Below are positions 1 through 7,871 of a DNA stretch of 34,220 nucleotides, piece by piece. The stretch is taken from positions 1-34,220 of the forward strand of contig JBQCIO010000012.1 of the NCBI GenBank assembly GCA_051953655.1, given 5' to 3'. Origin of the DNA: JBQCHF01 sp051953655. GTDB lineage: Bacteria > Actinomycetota > Actinomycetes > Motilibacterales > Motilibacteraceae. The stretch's first letter is position 1, and each line of letters opens with the position of its first letter. The translations under genes and the position numbers were made by a program. Below the pieces are notes generated by a model. The model saw nothing but the letters and a program-made list of their open reading frames with translations. It was not told where the DNA came from and did not search any database.

Positions 1-102
1 GGCATGTGGGCCGCTGAGCACGACCGGGCATTGATCCGCTCCGACACGCCGTGCAACACGCCCAACGTGCTTGCGTAGTCGGTCGGTCACGCCCTAGCGT
101 TC

Positions 103-151
103 ACCCCAACATCTAGTAGTTACACCGATGTGACTCGTCCACAGATTGTGG
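103..151 (+). promoter_or_regulatory. Pair of candidate NrdR boxes upstream of nrdR-nrdJ
   Basis: Two imperfect palindromes precede nrdR. The first, around 106-121, contains CAACATCTAGTAGTT; its reverse complement has the core ACTAGATGTTG. The second, 139-151, is the perfect inverted repeat CCACA-GAT-TGTGG. Their centres are about 31-32 bp apart, close to three helical turns. Known NrdR sites come as two such boxes an integral number of turns apart upstream of ribonucleotide reductase genes. No sure -10/-35 pair was picked out. The first 100 bases of the window hold no gene I can support. Confidence 0.5.
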
Positions 152-263
152 TCGTCCACCCACAGGTTCTCCCCAAGCAGTCCACAGCTCCATCCACACG
201 GAGCGGGTGGCTGGCCCACCGGGAGCCGCGGGCGTCGGTGCAACCCGCGAAGGGAGGGGCGTC

Positions 264-758
264 GTGCACTGTCCGTTCTGTCGACACACCGACTCGCGAG
301 TCGTCGACTCGCGCGCCACGGACGACGGCGCCTCCATCCGCCGTCGACGCCAGTGCCCCGACTGCGGCCGCCGCTTCACCACCGTCGAGACGGCGAGCCT
401 GTCGGTCGTCAAGCGCTCCGGGGTCACCGAGCCGTTCAGCCGCGCGAAGGTGCTGTCCGGGGTCCGCAAGGCCTGCCAGGGGCGTCCGGTCGGCGAGGAC
501 GACCTGGCGCTGATCGCCCAGCGCGTCGAGGAGTCCGTGCGCGCCACCGGCTGCGCCGAGATCGAGGCCCACGAGGTCGGGCTGGCGATCCTCGGTCCGC
601 TGCGCGAGCTGGACGAGGTCGCCTACCTGCGGTTCGCGAGCGTCTACCAGGCCTTCGAGTCCCTCGAGGACTTCGAGGCCGCGATCACCCTGCTGCGCGC
701 CGAGCGCGAGCCGACCGGTGTCGAGCCGGCCGCTCACGACGCCGGCGGCACTCCCTAG
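264..758 (+). CDS. nrdR: Transcriptional repressor NrdR
   Basis: NrdR is a zinc-finger and ATP-cone repressor that senses ATP/dATP and shuts down ribonucleotide reductase genes. The 164-residue protein begins with the zinc ribbon: Cys pairs HCPFC at the N-terminus and CPDC about 30 residues later, separated by DSRVVDSR and RRRRQC as in the family. The ATP-cone follows from about residue 45 (VVKRSGVTEPFSRAKV) to about 135 (YLRFASVYQAFESLEDF). The GTG at 264 was chosen because a GGGAGGGG ribosome site lies 4-12 bases upstream and family members start right at the zinc ribbon; a longer frame from 207 would add 19 unrelated residues. It precedes nrdJ in the same direction, the usual actinobacterial arrangement, and probably represses both genes through the boxes at 103-151. 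Confidence 0.96.
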   Translation: MHCPFCRHTDSRVVDSRATDDGASIRRRRQCPDCGRRFTTVETASLSVVKRSGVTEPFSRAKVLSGVRKACQGRPVGEDDLALIAQRVEESVRATGCAEIEAHEVGLAILGPLRELDEVAYLRFASVYQAFESLEDFEAAITLLRAEREPTGVEPAAHDAGGTP

Positions 759-760
759 TC

Positions 761-802
761 ACCGCTGGTGGCGGCGGAGGGGAAGCCGGCGCCACCAGCG
801 GT
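761..802 (+). terminator. Strong hairpin between nrdR and nrdJ
   Basis: A perfect 13-bp stem, ACCGCTGGTGGCG (761-773) with CGCCACCAGCGGT (790-802), encloses a 16-base loop. It begins 3 bases after the nrdR stop codon. There is no T-tract, so it could be a T-less terminator, an attenuator, or an RNA processing element that sets different levels of repressor and reductase. The 140 bases from here to nrdJ may carry a separate nrdJ promoter. I saw no cobalamin riboswitch there, as expected for a B12-using enzyme. Confidence 0.6.
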
Positions 803-942
803 CACCACTGACTTCCTCGGGGGGACTCGCCCCGACCAGCACCACACGAGTCACGACAGGCACAGCAGTCACAGGCAGGTGCACCCGGCGGCAATAGGGC
901 CGTCGACGGATGCGTTGAACACACAGGCGAGGGGACGACGAG

Positions 943-3792
943 ATGACAGAGACCACGAGCGGTGCTCGCGCAGGCGCGCGCCGTCCGGGACGAAGCGGCA
1001 AGGGCGTGCGCGTCGAGCGCATCTTCACGACCCCTGGCGTGCACCCGTACGACGAGGTGACCTGGGAGCGTCGCGACGTCCTCCAGCAGAACTGGAAGAC
1101 GGGCGAGACGATCTTCGAGCAGCGTGGGGTGGAGTTCCCCGACTTCTGGTCGGTGAACGCCTCGACCATCGTCACCACCAAGTACTTCCGCGGTGCCGTC
1201 GGCACCGAGCAGCGCGAGCAGAGCCTGCGCCAGCTCATCGACCGCGTGGTGCTCACGTACGTCAAGGCGGGCAAGGAGCACGGCTACTTCAGCGCCGACG
1301 AGGACGCCGAGGTCTTCGAGCACGAGCTCACCTGGGCCCTGCTGCACCAGGTGTTCAGCTTCAACTCCCCGGTGTGGTTCAACGTCGGCACGACCTCGCC
1401 GCAGCAGGTCAGCGCCTGCTTCATCCTGGCCGTCGACGACACGATGGACTCGATCCTCAACTGGTACAAGGAGGAGGGGAAGATCTTCCAGGGCGGCTCC
1501 GGCGCCGGCCTGAACCTCTCCCGCATCCGCTCGAGCAAGGAGCTGCTGTCCTCCGGCGGCACCGCCTCGGGCCCGGTGTCCTTCATGCGCGGCGCCGACG
1601 CCTCGGCCGGCACCATCAAGTCCGGCGGCGCCACCCGTCGCGCGGCCAAGATGGTCGTCCTCGACGTCGACCACCCCGACATCGAGGAGTTCATCGAGAC
1701 CAAGGCCCGCGAGGAGGACAAGATCCGCGTCCTCCGTGACGCCGGCTACGACATGGACCTCGGTGGCAAGGACATCACCAGCGTCCAGTACCAGAACGCC
1801 AACAACTCGGTCCGCGTCAGCGACGAGTTCATGCGCGCCGTGGAGAACGGCGAGAGCTTCGGCCTGCGGGCCCGCCAGACCGGCGAGGTGCTCGAGACCG
1901 TCGACGCCAAGACCCGGTTCCGCAAGATCTCCCAGGCCGCCTGGGAGTGCGCCGACCCGGGCCTGCAGTACGACGACACCATCAACGACTGGCACACCAA
2001 CCCCGAGACCGGCCGGATCACCGCGTCCAACCCGTGCTCGGAGTACATGAGCCTGGACAACTCCTCCTGCAACCTCGCCTCGCTGAACCTGCTCAAGTTC
2101 CTCAAGGACGACGACACCTTCGACGCGGTCACCTTCGCCAAGGTCGTCGAGCTGGTCATCACGGCGATGGACATCTCCATCTGCTTCGCCGACTTCCCGA
2201 CCGAGTCGATCGGCGACACCACCCGCAAGTACCGCCAGCTCGGCATCGGCTACGCCAACCTCGGCGCGCTGCTCATGGCCACCGGCCACGGCTACGACTC
2301 CGAGGGCGGGCGTGCCCTCGGAGCCGCCATCACCTCGCTGATGACCGGCACCGCCTACAAGCGCTCGGCCGAGCTCGCCGGCATCGTCGGGCCGTACGAG
2401 GGCTTCGCCCGCAACGCCGAGGCGCACGCCCGGGTCATGCGCAAGCACGCCGCCGCCAACGACGCGGTGCGCGCGGTGGGCAGCCTGGACAAGGACGTGC
2501 ACCGCGAGGCCACCAAGGCCTGGGACGAGTGCCTCAAGGTGGGCGCCAAGAACGGCTGGCGCAACGCGCAGGCCTCCGTGCTCGCCCCCACCGGCACCAT
2601 CGGCTTCATGATGGACTGCGACACGACCGGCATCGAGCCGGACTTCTCGCTGGTCAAGTTCAAGAAGCTGGTCGGCGGCGGCTCGATGCAGATCGTCAAC
2701 CAGACCATCCCGCGGGCCCTGCGCAAGCTCGGCTACCAGGAGGAGCAGGTCGAGGCGATCGTCGAGCACATCGCCGAGCACGGCCACGTCATCGACGCCC
2801 CCGGCCTGCGCCCGGAGCACTACGAGGTGTTCGACACCGCGATGGGCCAGAGGGCCATCAAGCCGATGGGCCACGTGCGGATGATGGCCGCGGTGCAGCC
2901 GTTCATCTCCGGCGCCATCTCCAAGACGGTCAACCTCCCCGAGGACGCCACCGTCGAGGACATCGAGGACGTCTACTTCCAGTCCTGGAAGCTGGGCATC
3001 AAGGCCCTCGCGGTCTACCGCGACAACTGCAAGGTCGGCCAGCCGCTGTCCGACGCCAAGGCCAAGAAGGCCGAGGAGCCGGCCGCGGCCGAGGCCGCGG
3101 TGGAGAAGGTGGTCGAGTACCGCCCGACCCGCAAGCGGCTGCCCAAGTCCCGCCCGTCCAAGACGACGTCGTTCACCGTGGGTGGCGCCGAGGGCTACAT
3201 GACCGCCGGCTCCTACCCCGACGACGGCCTCGGCGAGGTCTTCCTCAAGCTCGGCAAGCAGGGCTCCACCCTGGCCGGCGTGATGGACGCCTTCTCCATC
3301 GCGGTGTCGATCGGCCTGCAGTACGGCGTGCCGCTGGAGACCTACGTCCAGAAGTTCACCAACCTGCGCTTCGAGCCGGCCGGCATGACCGACGACCCGG
3401 ACGTCCGCATGGCACAGTCGATCATGGACTACATCTTCCGCCGCCTGGCCCTGGACTACCTGTCCTTCGACAACCGCTCGGCCCTGGGCATCTACTCCGC
3501 CGAGGAGCGCGCCCGCCAGCTCGAGACCGGCTCCTACGAGCCGATCGCCGAGGAGGTCGAGGAGGACTTCGAGACCCTGGCCCAGACCACCCCGATCGAG
3601 GCCCCAGCTCCCAAGCCGGCCGCCCCGGTCAAGGCTGCTCCGGCCAATGTCGGCTCCTCCGCCGAGCTCCTCGAGGCCATGCAGGGCACCTCGGCCGACG
3701 CGCCGATGTGCTTCACCTGCGGCACCAAGATGCGCCCGGCCGGTAGCTGCTACGTGTGCGAGGGGTGCGGGAGCACCAGCGGCTGCAGCTGA
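943..3792 (+). CDS. nrdJ: Class II (adenosylcobalamin-dependent) ribonucleotide reductase
   Basis: NrdJ reduces ribonucleotides to deoxyribonucleotides using adenosylcobalamin as radical source and so needs no oxygen. The protein has 949 residues, within the usual actinobacterial length. Visible features are the first active-site Cys in VSACFILAVDD (C159), the radical and proton-transfer motif N363-P-C365-S-E367, the finger-loop region with APTGTIGFMMDCDTTGIEPD, and a Cys-rich tail (CFTCGTKM at 923-930, then CYVCEGC and a final CS) that shuttles electrons from thioredoxin. A Pro/Ala linker at about 885-910 tethers the tail. It follows nrdR, from which it is separated by a hairpin, and ends at the terminator 3804-3843. 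The ATG at 943 lies behind GAGGGGACGACGAG. NrdR probably controls it. The family assignment is secure. Confidence 0.97.
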   Translation: MTETTSGARAGARRPGRSGKGVRVERIFTTPGVHPYDEVTWERRDVLQQNWKTGETIFEQRGVEFPDFWSVNASTIVTTKYFRGAVGTEQREQSLRQLIDRVVLTYVKAGKEHGYFSADEDAEVFEHELTWALLHQVFSFNSPVWFNVGTTSPQQVSACFILAVDDTMDSILNWYKEEGKIFQGGSGAGLNLSRIRSSKELLSSGGTASGPVSFMRGADASAGTIKSGGATRRAAKMVVLDVDHPDIEEFIETKAREEDKIRVLRDAGYDMDLGGKDITSVQYQNANNSVRVSDEFMRAVENGESFGLRARQTGEVLETVDAKTRFRKISQAAWECADPGLQYDDTINDWHTNPETGRITASNPCSEYMSLDNSSCNLASLNLLKFLKDDDTFDAVTFAKVVELVITAMDISICFADFPTESIGDTTRKYRQLGIGYANLGALLMATGHGYDSEGGRALGAAITSLMTGTAYKRSAELAGIVGPYEGFARNAEAHARVMRKHAAANDAVRAVGSLDKDVHREATKAWDECLKVGAKNGWRNAQASVLAPTGTIGFMMDCDTTGIEPDFSLVKFKKLVGGGSMQIVNQTIPRALRKLGYQEEQVEAIVEHIAEHGHVIDAPGLRPEHYEVFDTAMGQRAIKPMGHVRMMAAVQPFISGAISKTVNLPEDATVEDIEDVYFQSWKLGIKALAVYRDNCKVGQPLSDAKAKKAEEPAAAEAAVEKVVEYRPTRKRLPKSRPSKTTSFTVGGAEGYMTAGSYPDDGLGEVFLKLGKQGSTLAGVMDAFSIAVSIGLQYGVPLETYVQKFTNLRFEPAGMTDDPDVRMAQSIMDYIFRRLALDYLSFDNRSALGIYSAEERARQLETGSYEPIAEEVEEDFETLAQTTPIEAPAPKPAAPVKAAPANVGSSAELLEAMQGTSADAPMCFTCGTKMRPAGSCYVCEGCGSTSGCS

Positions 3793-3803
3793 CAAGCGAT
3801 AGG

Positions 3804-3843
3804 AGAAGGGCCCTCCTCCTCTGGATGAGGGCCCTTCTGTTTT
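3804..3843 (+). terminator. Rho-independent terminator of nrdJ
   Basis: A perfect 12-bp stem, AGAAGGGCCCTC (3804-3815) with GAGGGCCCTTCT (3827-3838), has an 11-base loop and is followed by GTTTT. It lies 12 bases after the nrdJ stop. It is the most classical terminator in the window and also marks the border with the AT-richer stretch that follows. Confidence 0.9.
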
Positions 3844-3945
3844 GAAGGGTCACCTGTAGGAGAATGCCGGGCTGCCACCCGAGAGCTCGGCTGGCCAGCC
3901 CGTAAGGTGCGGAGAGGGAAATCTCGGTCGAGAGTAGGTGCAGTA

Positions 3946-4734
3946 GTGCGCTCCGTCGGTGTTGACATGTCCGCTGAAGACCGCACGACAGCGCTAGCTG
4001 TCCTCGATTGGACGGAACCTACGCAGGTCTCAGTCAGAGCACTGCACCTAGGGGTGTCCGACGGCGCGATTCTGGACCTCGTCCTTGGGCTTGAAGGGCC
4101 CGAGGTGGCTGCGTTCGATGCTCCGTTTGGCTGGCCGCAGCCGTTCGTGGACTTCCTTGTTGGTCATCATGCTGGGACATTCTCGTCACCTGAGTCGATC
4201 GCTGGACTGGCCTGGCGACGGCAGCTCTCCCGACGTACTACGGATCTGTATGTCGAGCAGGCAGCAGGTGTGCGGCCGCTGTCGGTGGCTGCCGACCGAA
4301 TTGCTGCGGTCGCGATGCGGCAGGCTGCCGTCCTCTCCGTTCTTGCTCGCAATGGCGTGACTGTTGATCGGACTGGATGCTGCGGTCCGCTGCTGGAGTG
4401 CTATCCCGCGGCAGCGCTCGCCTCGTGGGGACTTCCTCATCGTGGCTACAAGGGGAACGGGAAGCTTGCAGGGCTACCACTAGCTGTCGAGGCGCTCAGG
4501 GCCGCTGCCCCCTGGCTCGACCTCGCACCGTACGCATCGCTACTCGCCAGCTCGGACGACGCCTTCGATGCGGTCATTGCCGCACTGGTTGCTCGTTCTG
4601 CCATGTCTGAAGCGACTGCATTGCCCACTTCGCCGCTTACCACGGCTGCAGAAGTCGAGGGATGGATACATCTCCCGACGGCACCGCTCTCGACTCTGCC
4701 CCTCCTTGACATCTCTAGGCATCCAGCCGTGTAA
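3946..4734 (+). CDS. DUF429 family protein, predicted RNase H-fold nuclease
   Basis: This protein of 262 residues matches the pattern of DUF429, a family predicted to have an RNase H-like fold; its biological role is not established. Seen in the sequence are an N-terminal VGVDMSAEDRTTALAV strand with the first acidic residue, AFDAPFGWP, RRTTDLYV, a central LLECYPAAALASWG with a conserved Glu, and the C-terminal SSDDAFDAVIAALVAR acidic motif followed by EGWIHLP. The GTG at 3946 places the start just before VGVD, with AGTAGG seven bases upstream; a start at 3907 would add 13 residues. Codon use is visibly less GC-rich than in nrdJ. It sits next to an EVE-HNH restriction-type gene, so a defence or mobile-element role is possible but inferred. 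Confidence 0.75.
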   Translation: MRSVGVDMSAEDRTTALAVLDWTEPTQVSVRALHLGVSDGAILDLVLGLEGPEVAAFDAPFGWPQPFVDFLVGHHAGTFSSPESIAGLAWRRQLSRRTTDLYVEQAAGVRPLSVAADRIAAVAMRQAAVLSVLARNGVTVDRTGCCGPLLECYPAAALASWGLPHRGYKGNGKLAGLPLAVEALRAAAPWLDLAPYASLLASSDDAFDAVIAALVARSAMSEATALPTSPLTTAAEVEGWIHLPTAPLSTLPLLDISRHPAV

Positions 4735-4848
4735 GAGTCGCCACGTGCGCACGTACGTTGTCTGCTAGGCGAGCGGAGCCGCCTCCGCTGTGTAGGCGGA
4801 ATTGTCGCTACTCCTGCGGAACGTTGCGGCCTGTGTCAAGCTGTCCAT

Positions 4849-5784
4849 GTGAGGTACTGGTGGGTAAACCAGAATCAAACCTACCGGCATGAGGTGCCAG
4901 GCGGCTTTCTCTGGTCTCCAGTCCGCCGTGCAGACGGCGTGCGCAACTACTTCTACGACACGATGACCGAGGTGCGGCCGGGCGATCTGGTCTTCTCTTT
5001 CGCTGACACGCTCATTAAGGCGATCGGTCTCGTCTTGCGGCGAGCTGAGCCTTCAGTCAAGCCGGACTTCGGAGCCGTAGGAGGCAATTGGTCGCGTCAT
5101 GGCTGGCTAGTTCAAGTGGAGTTTCAAGAGCTTGCGGCACCTGTTCGGCCTAAGGCGCACATGGCCCAGCTCGCCCCGTTACTGCCCGCAAAGTATGCCC
5201 CACTCCGTCCCAATGGTGACGGCCTTCAAGGCGTGTACTTGACGGAGCTCCCATTGGCTTTCGCGACCGCCCTGCTTGACCTCGTCGGTATCCACTTCGT
5301 TCCCTTCGAGGCGGATTTGCTTGCCAAGCAAGAAACTCCAAGCTCAGTTGTTGAGAATGAGCTTGAGGGATTGCTCGGTCGCACAGACTTGGATGCCACG
5401 CAGCGGCGACAGCTCGTCAATGCCCGTGCCGGTCAAGGTTTGTTCCGAAACAACGTGCGTCTAAACGAACGCGCTTGTCGGGTGACGGGGGTCTCTCAAC
5501 CGCATCATCTACGCGCGAGTCACATCAAGCCTTGGCGAGCCTCAGACGACGTCGAACGACTTCATGGCTGCAACGGTCTGCTCCTAGCTCCCCACGTAGA
5601 TCATCTCTTCGACCGTGGATTTATTTCCTTCGATGACGACGGACAACTTATGATCAGTCCTGCTCTAGAGGGAGACGTTGTGACTGCCTGGAAGTTGCAG
5701 GTTCCGGCCAACGTCGGGGCCTTCAATGTGGATCAGAAGTACTTCCTGGCGTATCACCGAGGTCATGTGCTGCTCGAGTCCTGA
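4849..5784 (+). CDS. EVE-HNH endonuclease, predicted modification-dependent restriction enzyme
   Basis: The protein has 311 residues and two domains. Residues 1-145 have the EVE/PUA-like pattern (YWWVNQNQTY, GGFLWSP, YFYDTMTEVRPGDLVFSF, IKAIG), a pocket that in this class reads modified bases such as methyl- or hydroxymethylcytosine. Residues 205-275 are an HNH nuclease with C210, H225 in RASHIKPWR, N242 in CNGLLL and H252 in DHLFD. Fusions of these two domains are known as type IV-like restriction enzymes that cut modified phage DNA; substrate specificity cannot be read from sequence. The GTG at 4849 gives the typical family start, although no good ribosome site is visible. Base composition is low for the window (33/60 and 31/60 G+C counted in 4861-4920 and 5641-5700, against 44/60 in 13741-13800), which suggests transfer. 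It has no methylase partner, as expected. Confidence 0.85.
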   Translation: MRYWWVNQNQTYRHEVPGGFLWSPVRRADGVRNYFYDTMTEVRPGDLVFSFADTLIKAIGLVLRRAEPSVKPDFGAVGGNWSRHGWLVQVEFQELAAPVRPKAHMAQLAPLLPAKYAPLRPNGDGLQGVYLTELPLAFATALLDLVGIHFVPFEADLLAKQETPSSVVENELEGLLGRTDLDATQRRQLVNARAGQGLFRNNVRLNERACRVTGVSQPHHLRASHIKPWRASDDVERLHGCNGLLLAPHVDHLFDRGFISFDDDGQLMISPALEGDVVTAWKLQVPANVGAFNVDQKYFLAYHRGHVLLES

Positions 5785-5835
5785 GGTGGAGAGTGTGTCG
5801 GGCCTCCTATCTCAGGCTGCAGGCAAGCAATGTAG

Positions 5836-6618
5836 CTAGTTCCGGGAAGCGCCCAGCCACAGTCGGTCTCGCGCCCGCGTCATCGCGACGAACAGCTGCC
5901 GCCGTTGCAGCTCGGCACGTTCGCGGTAGGCGGCATCAGTCTCGGTGTGACCTTGCGGCGGCACGGCCTCGTCGTAACGGGGGATGAAGACGCAGGCGAA
6001 CTCGAGGCCCTTGGCGCGCTGGTAGGTGCCCACCTTGACCGCGTCACTGCTGAGGCCCTTGTACTTCTTGAGGGACTGGCTGGCGACGCCCAGCCTGGTG
6101 AGGTCGCGGCACCAAGCGTCTGCCTCGGCATTGGTGCGGACGAGCACGGCGAGGTCGCCGAGCCGTAGGCCGTTGCGGACTCCCCAGGTTAATGCGTTGT
6201 GCAGCGAGTGGACGAGCGACGGTCCATCGTCGGCGACGGCGCGCAGGACGTGCCCCCGTGGCGAACCGTCTCGACCTCGCGCCCGGCCCAGCTCGGGATC
6301 TTCGTCGAGGTCGTCGAACTGGTCGCTGTTAACGACGTCGAGGGCGGTGCGCAGGATCTCGGCGCGGTTGCGGTAGTTGCTACGCAGGACGGTGGAGCGG
6401 CCACCGGGAATGGTCACGCCGGCCTCGGTGAGGGTGAAGCCGCCGGTGTAGACAGCCTGCTGGCCGTCGCCGACGAGGGACAGGCCGTCGGGGTGGTCGC
6501 CGACCAGGGCATGGAGCAGCCGGAGCTGCTGGCAGGTCAGGTCCTGCAGCTCGTCGACAATGACGGCGGTGTAGGGGCGGCTCAGCAGCGAGGGGACGAG
6601 CGAGCTGCGCTGTTTCCA
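5836..6618 (-). pseudogene. Truncated UvrD/Rep-type helicase, C-terminal half only
   Basis: On the minus strand an open frame, stop at 5836-5838 and blocked upstream by an in-frame stop at 6664-6666, encodes the C-terminal part of a superfamily 1 3'-5' helicase. Motifs appear in order: VIVDELQDL (motif II), SLVGDGQQAVY (III), LRSNYRNRAEIL (IV), VGTYQRAKGLEFACVFIP (V) and LFVAMTRARDRLWL (VI). The Q motif, Walker A (GxGKT) and motif Ia are absent and not found nearby in any frame, so ATPase activity is not possible. Recognisable similarity starts near 6618. Within the frame the first GTG (6417) lies after motif III. It is tail to tail with the EVE-HNH gene, 51 bases away. I read it as a remnant left by a deletion or rearrangement at about 6610-6620. 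Confidence 0.85.
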
Positions 6619-6667
6619 GGTGCGTGACCGGTTCGCCGACCTGCTGGCTGATCTTCGGCCGGCCTAG
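6611..6667 (+). pseudogene. Possible orphan C-terminal tail of a lost gene
   Basis: On the plus strand, right where the helicase similarity ends, one frame reads FQVRDRFADLLADLRPA followed by TAG at 6665-6667. It looks like an amphipathic helix at a protein C-terminus, while upstream the same frame is only the antisense of the helicase. It may be the end of another gene joined at the deletion point. The next 266 bases (6668-6933) hold no gene I can support. Confidence 0.25.
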
Positions 6668-6933
6668 ATGCCCGACGGCCGCGTCACGTGCTGCTGCCCC
6701 ACAGCCCACGCCGCGGCCGCCAGCATCGGTGGGTGTCGGACACGTGCCCAACGGTGCGTGCGTGGGGTGGCGCCGTCAGCCGGTACAGCCTCGCCAACTG
6801 AGCCAGCTGAGCCGCCCGCCACGGCTTGGGCCTGCTGCGGCCGCACTGGCTTGGGCTGCGCGGACCAGTGCTGTCGCATCCGCCTGGCAGGCTGTGGTGC
6901 GTACTGCACGAGAGCGCGAGGGGAAACGAGCCA

Positions 6934-7728
6934 GTGAGTTTCACCAGTACCAGCACCAGCACCACCACAAGCGGCACCGTGAGCGGCGCCGTCGGCTCGG
7001 CGAGCCCTTCGGGGATCCGCCGGGCTCCGCGCCGGACGGGGGTGGCCGCAGCGGGAGCGGGTGTCCTGGTCGCCGTCTTGACAGGGTGCTCTGGCGGGTC
7101 GCCCGCGGCCGCCGATGCGACTTCTTCGGTGGGGGCCTCCTCGAGCGCTGGCGCGCAGCCCTCACCTGCTGCCGCTGCCAGCTCATCTGCGCCGACGCCT
7201 ACTGCCGCGCCCACCCCGACTGCGAAGGTGCTCAGCGCCAGCGCTCTGGCCGGCGCGCTGCTGACGGTGTCGCAGATGCCGACCGGCTGGAGCAAGGACG
7301 CCCCGTCCGACGCCAGCGATGCCGGCACGTTGTGCAACTACACCGAGCCGGTCAAGCCGAAGCTCACCAAGAGCCAGAACTGGACCAAGGGGTCCTTGGG
7401 GCCGGTCGCCTCGACGATCCTGCGTCAGTACGCCTCCGCGCAGGACGCGGCCAAGGCGTTCAAGGCCCTGCAGGGCGCCATCGGCTGCGGCAGCTTCACC
7501 AGCAAGGGGGAGAGGTTCACCATTGCCGAGGTGTCCTTCCCGCAACTAGGGCAGGGAACGGTCGCTGTGCGCCTGTCCGTGGCCTCGGGCGGTGAGCTGG
7601 TGGAGACCTACGTGCTGGACGGGCCGACGCTAGTGCAGGTCGGCGAAGGCGGGCTCAGCTCGGACGTGGACGTGGCCGAGAAGATCCTGCGCGCGCAGGT
7701 TGACGCCTACGAGAAGGCGGCCTTCTAG
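6934..7728 (+). CDS. Lipoprotein with PknH-like extracellular sensor domain
   Basis: The protein has 264 residues. A Ser/Thr-rich N-tail and basic RRAPRR precede a hydrophobic segment and lipobox LTGC with C52 as predicted lipidated Cys. A Ser/Ala/Pro linker (about 53-100) leads to a globular domain of about 160 residues with two Cys (LCNYTEP and GCGSF) that probably form a disulfide. The domain (ALLTVSQMPTGWSK, FTIAEVSFPQLGQGTVAVRLSV, ETYVLDGPTLVQVGEG) resembles the extracytoplasmic PknH_C-type sensor domain of actinobacteria; here it is free of a kinase. The GTG at 6934 is chosen for GAGGGGA upstream; the open frame extends back to 6826 without better signals. The ligand is unknown. Confidence 0.7.
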   Translation: MSFTSTSTSTTTSGTVSGAVGSASPSGIRRAPRRTGVAAAGAGVLVAVLTGCSGGSPAAADATSSVGASSSAGAQPSPAAAASSSAPTPTAAPTPTAKVLSASALAGALLTVSQMPTGWSKDAPSDASDAGTLCNYTEPVKPKLTKSQNWTKGSLGPVASTILRQYASAQDAAKAFKALQGAIGCGSFTSKGERFTIAEVSFPQLGQGTVAVRLSVASGGELVETYVLDGPTLVQVGEGGLSSDVDVAEKILRAQVDAYEKAAF

Positions 7729-7871
7729 GCCGAAGGTGAGAGCCCGGGCCTGTTCCAACCGGCGGGTAGTCTGACGCGGACATCGGGCAGGGGCCCGGAC
7801 GGGGCAGAGGCCGGCAGCAGGGTGGGCGGCCCAGCGGAGCAGTCGCCGCGGTTCGGCGGCGAGGGGGCGTA

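Noticed and set aside
759..942. Possible cobalamin riboswitch before nrdJ
   Set aside because: No B12-box-like sequence was found, and the enzyme uses B12, so repression by it would make little sense.
802..3795. Open frame of 997 codons on the minus strand over nrdJ
   Set aside because: It is the antisense of a secure gene, made of Leu/Gly/Ala/Arg-rich sequence without family pattern; such frames are common in high-GC DNA.
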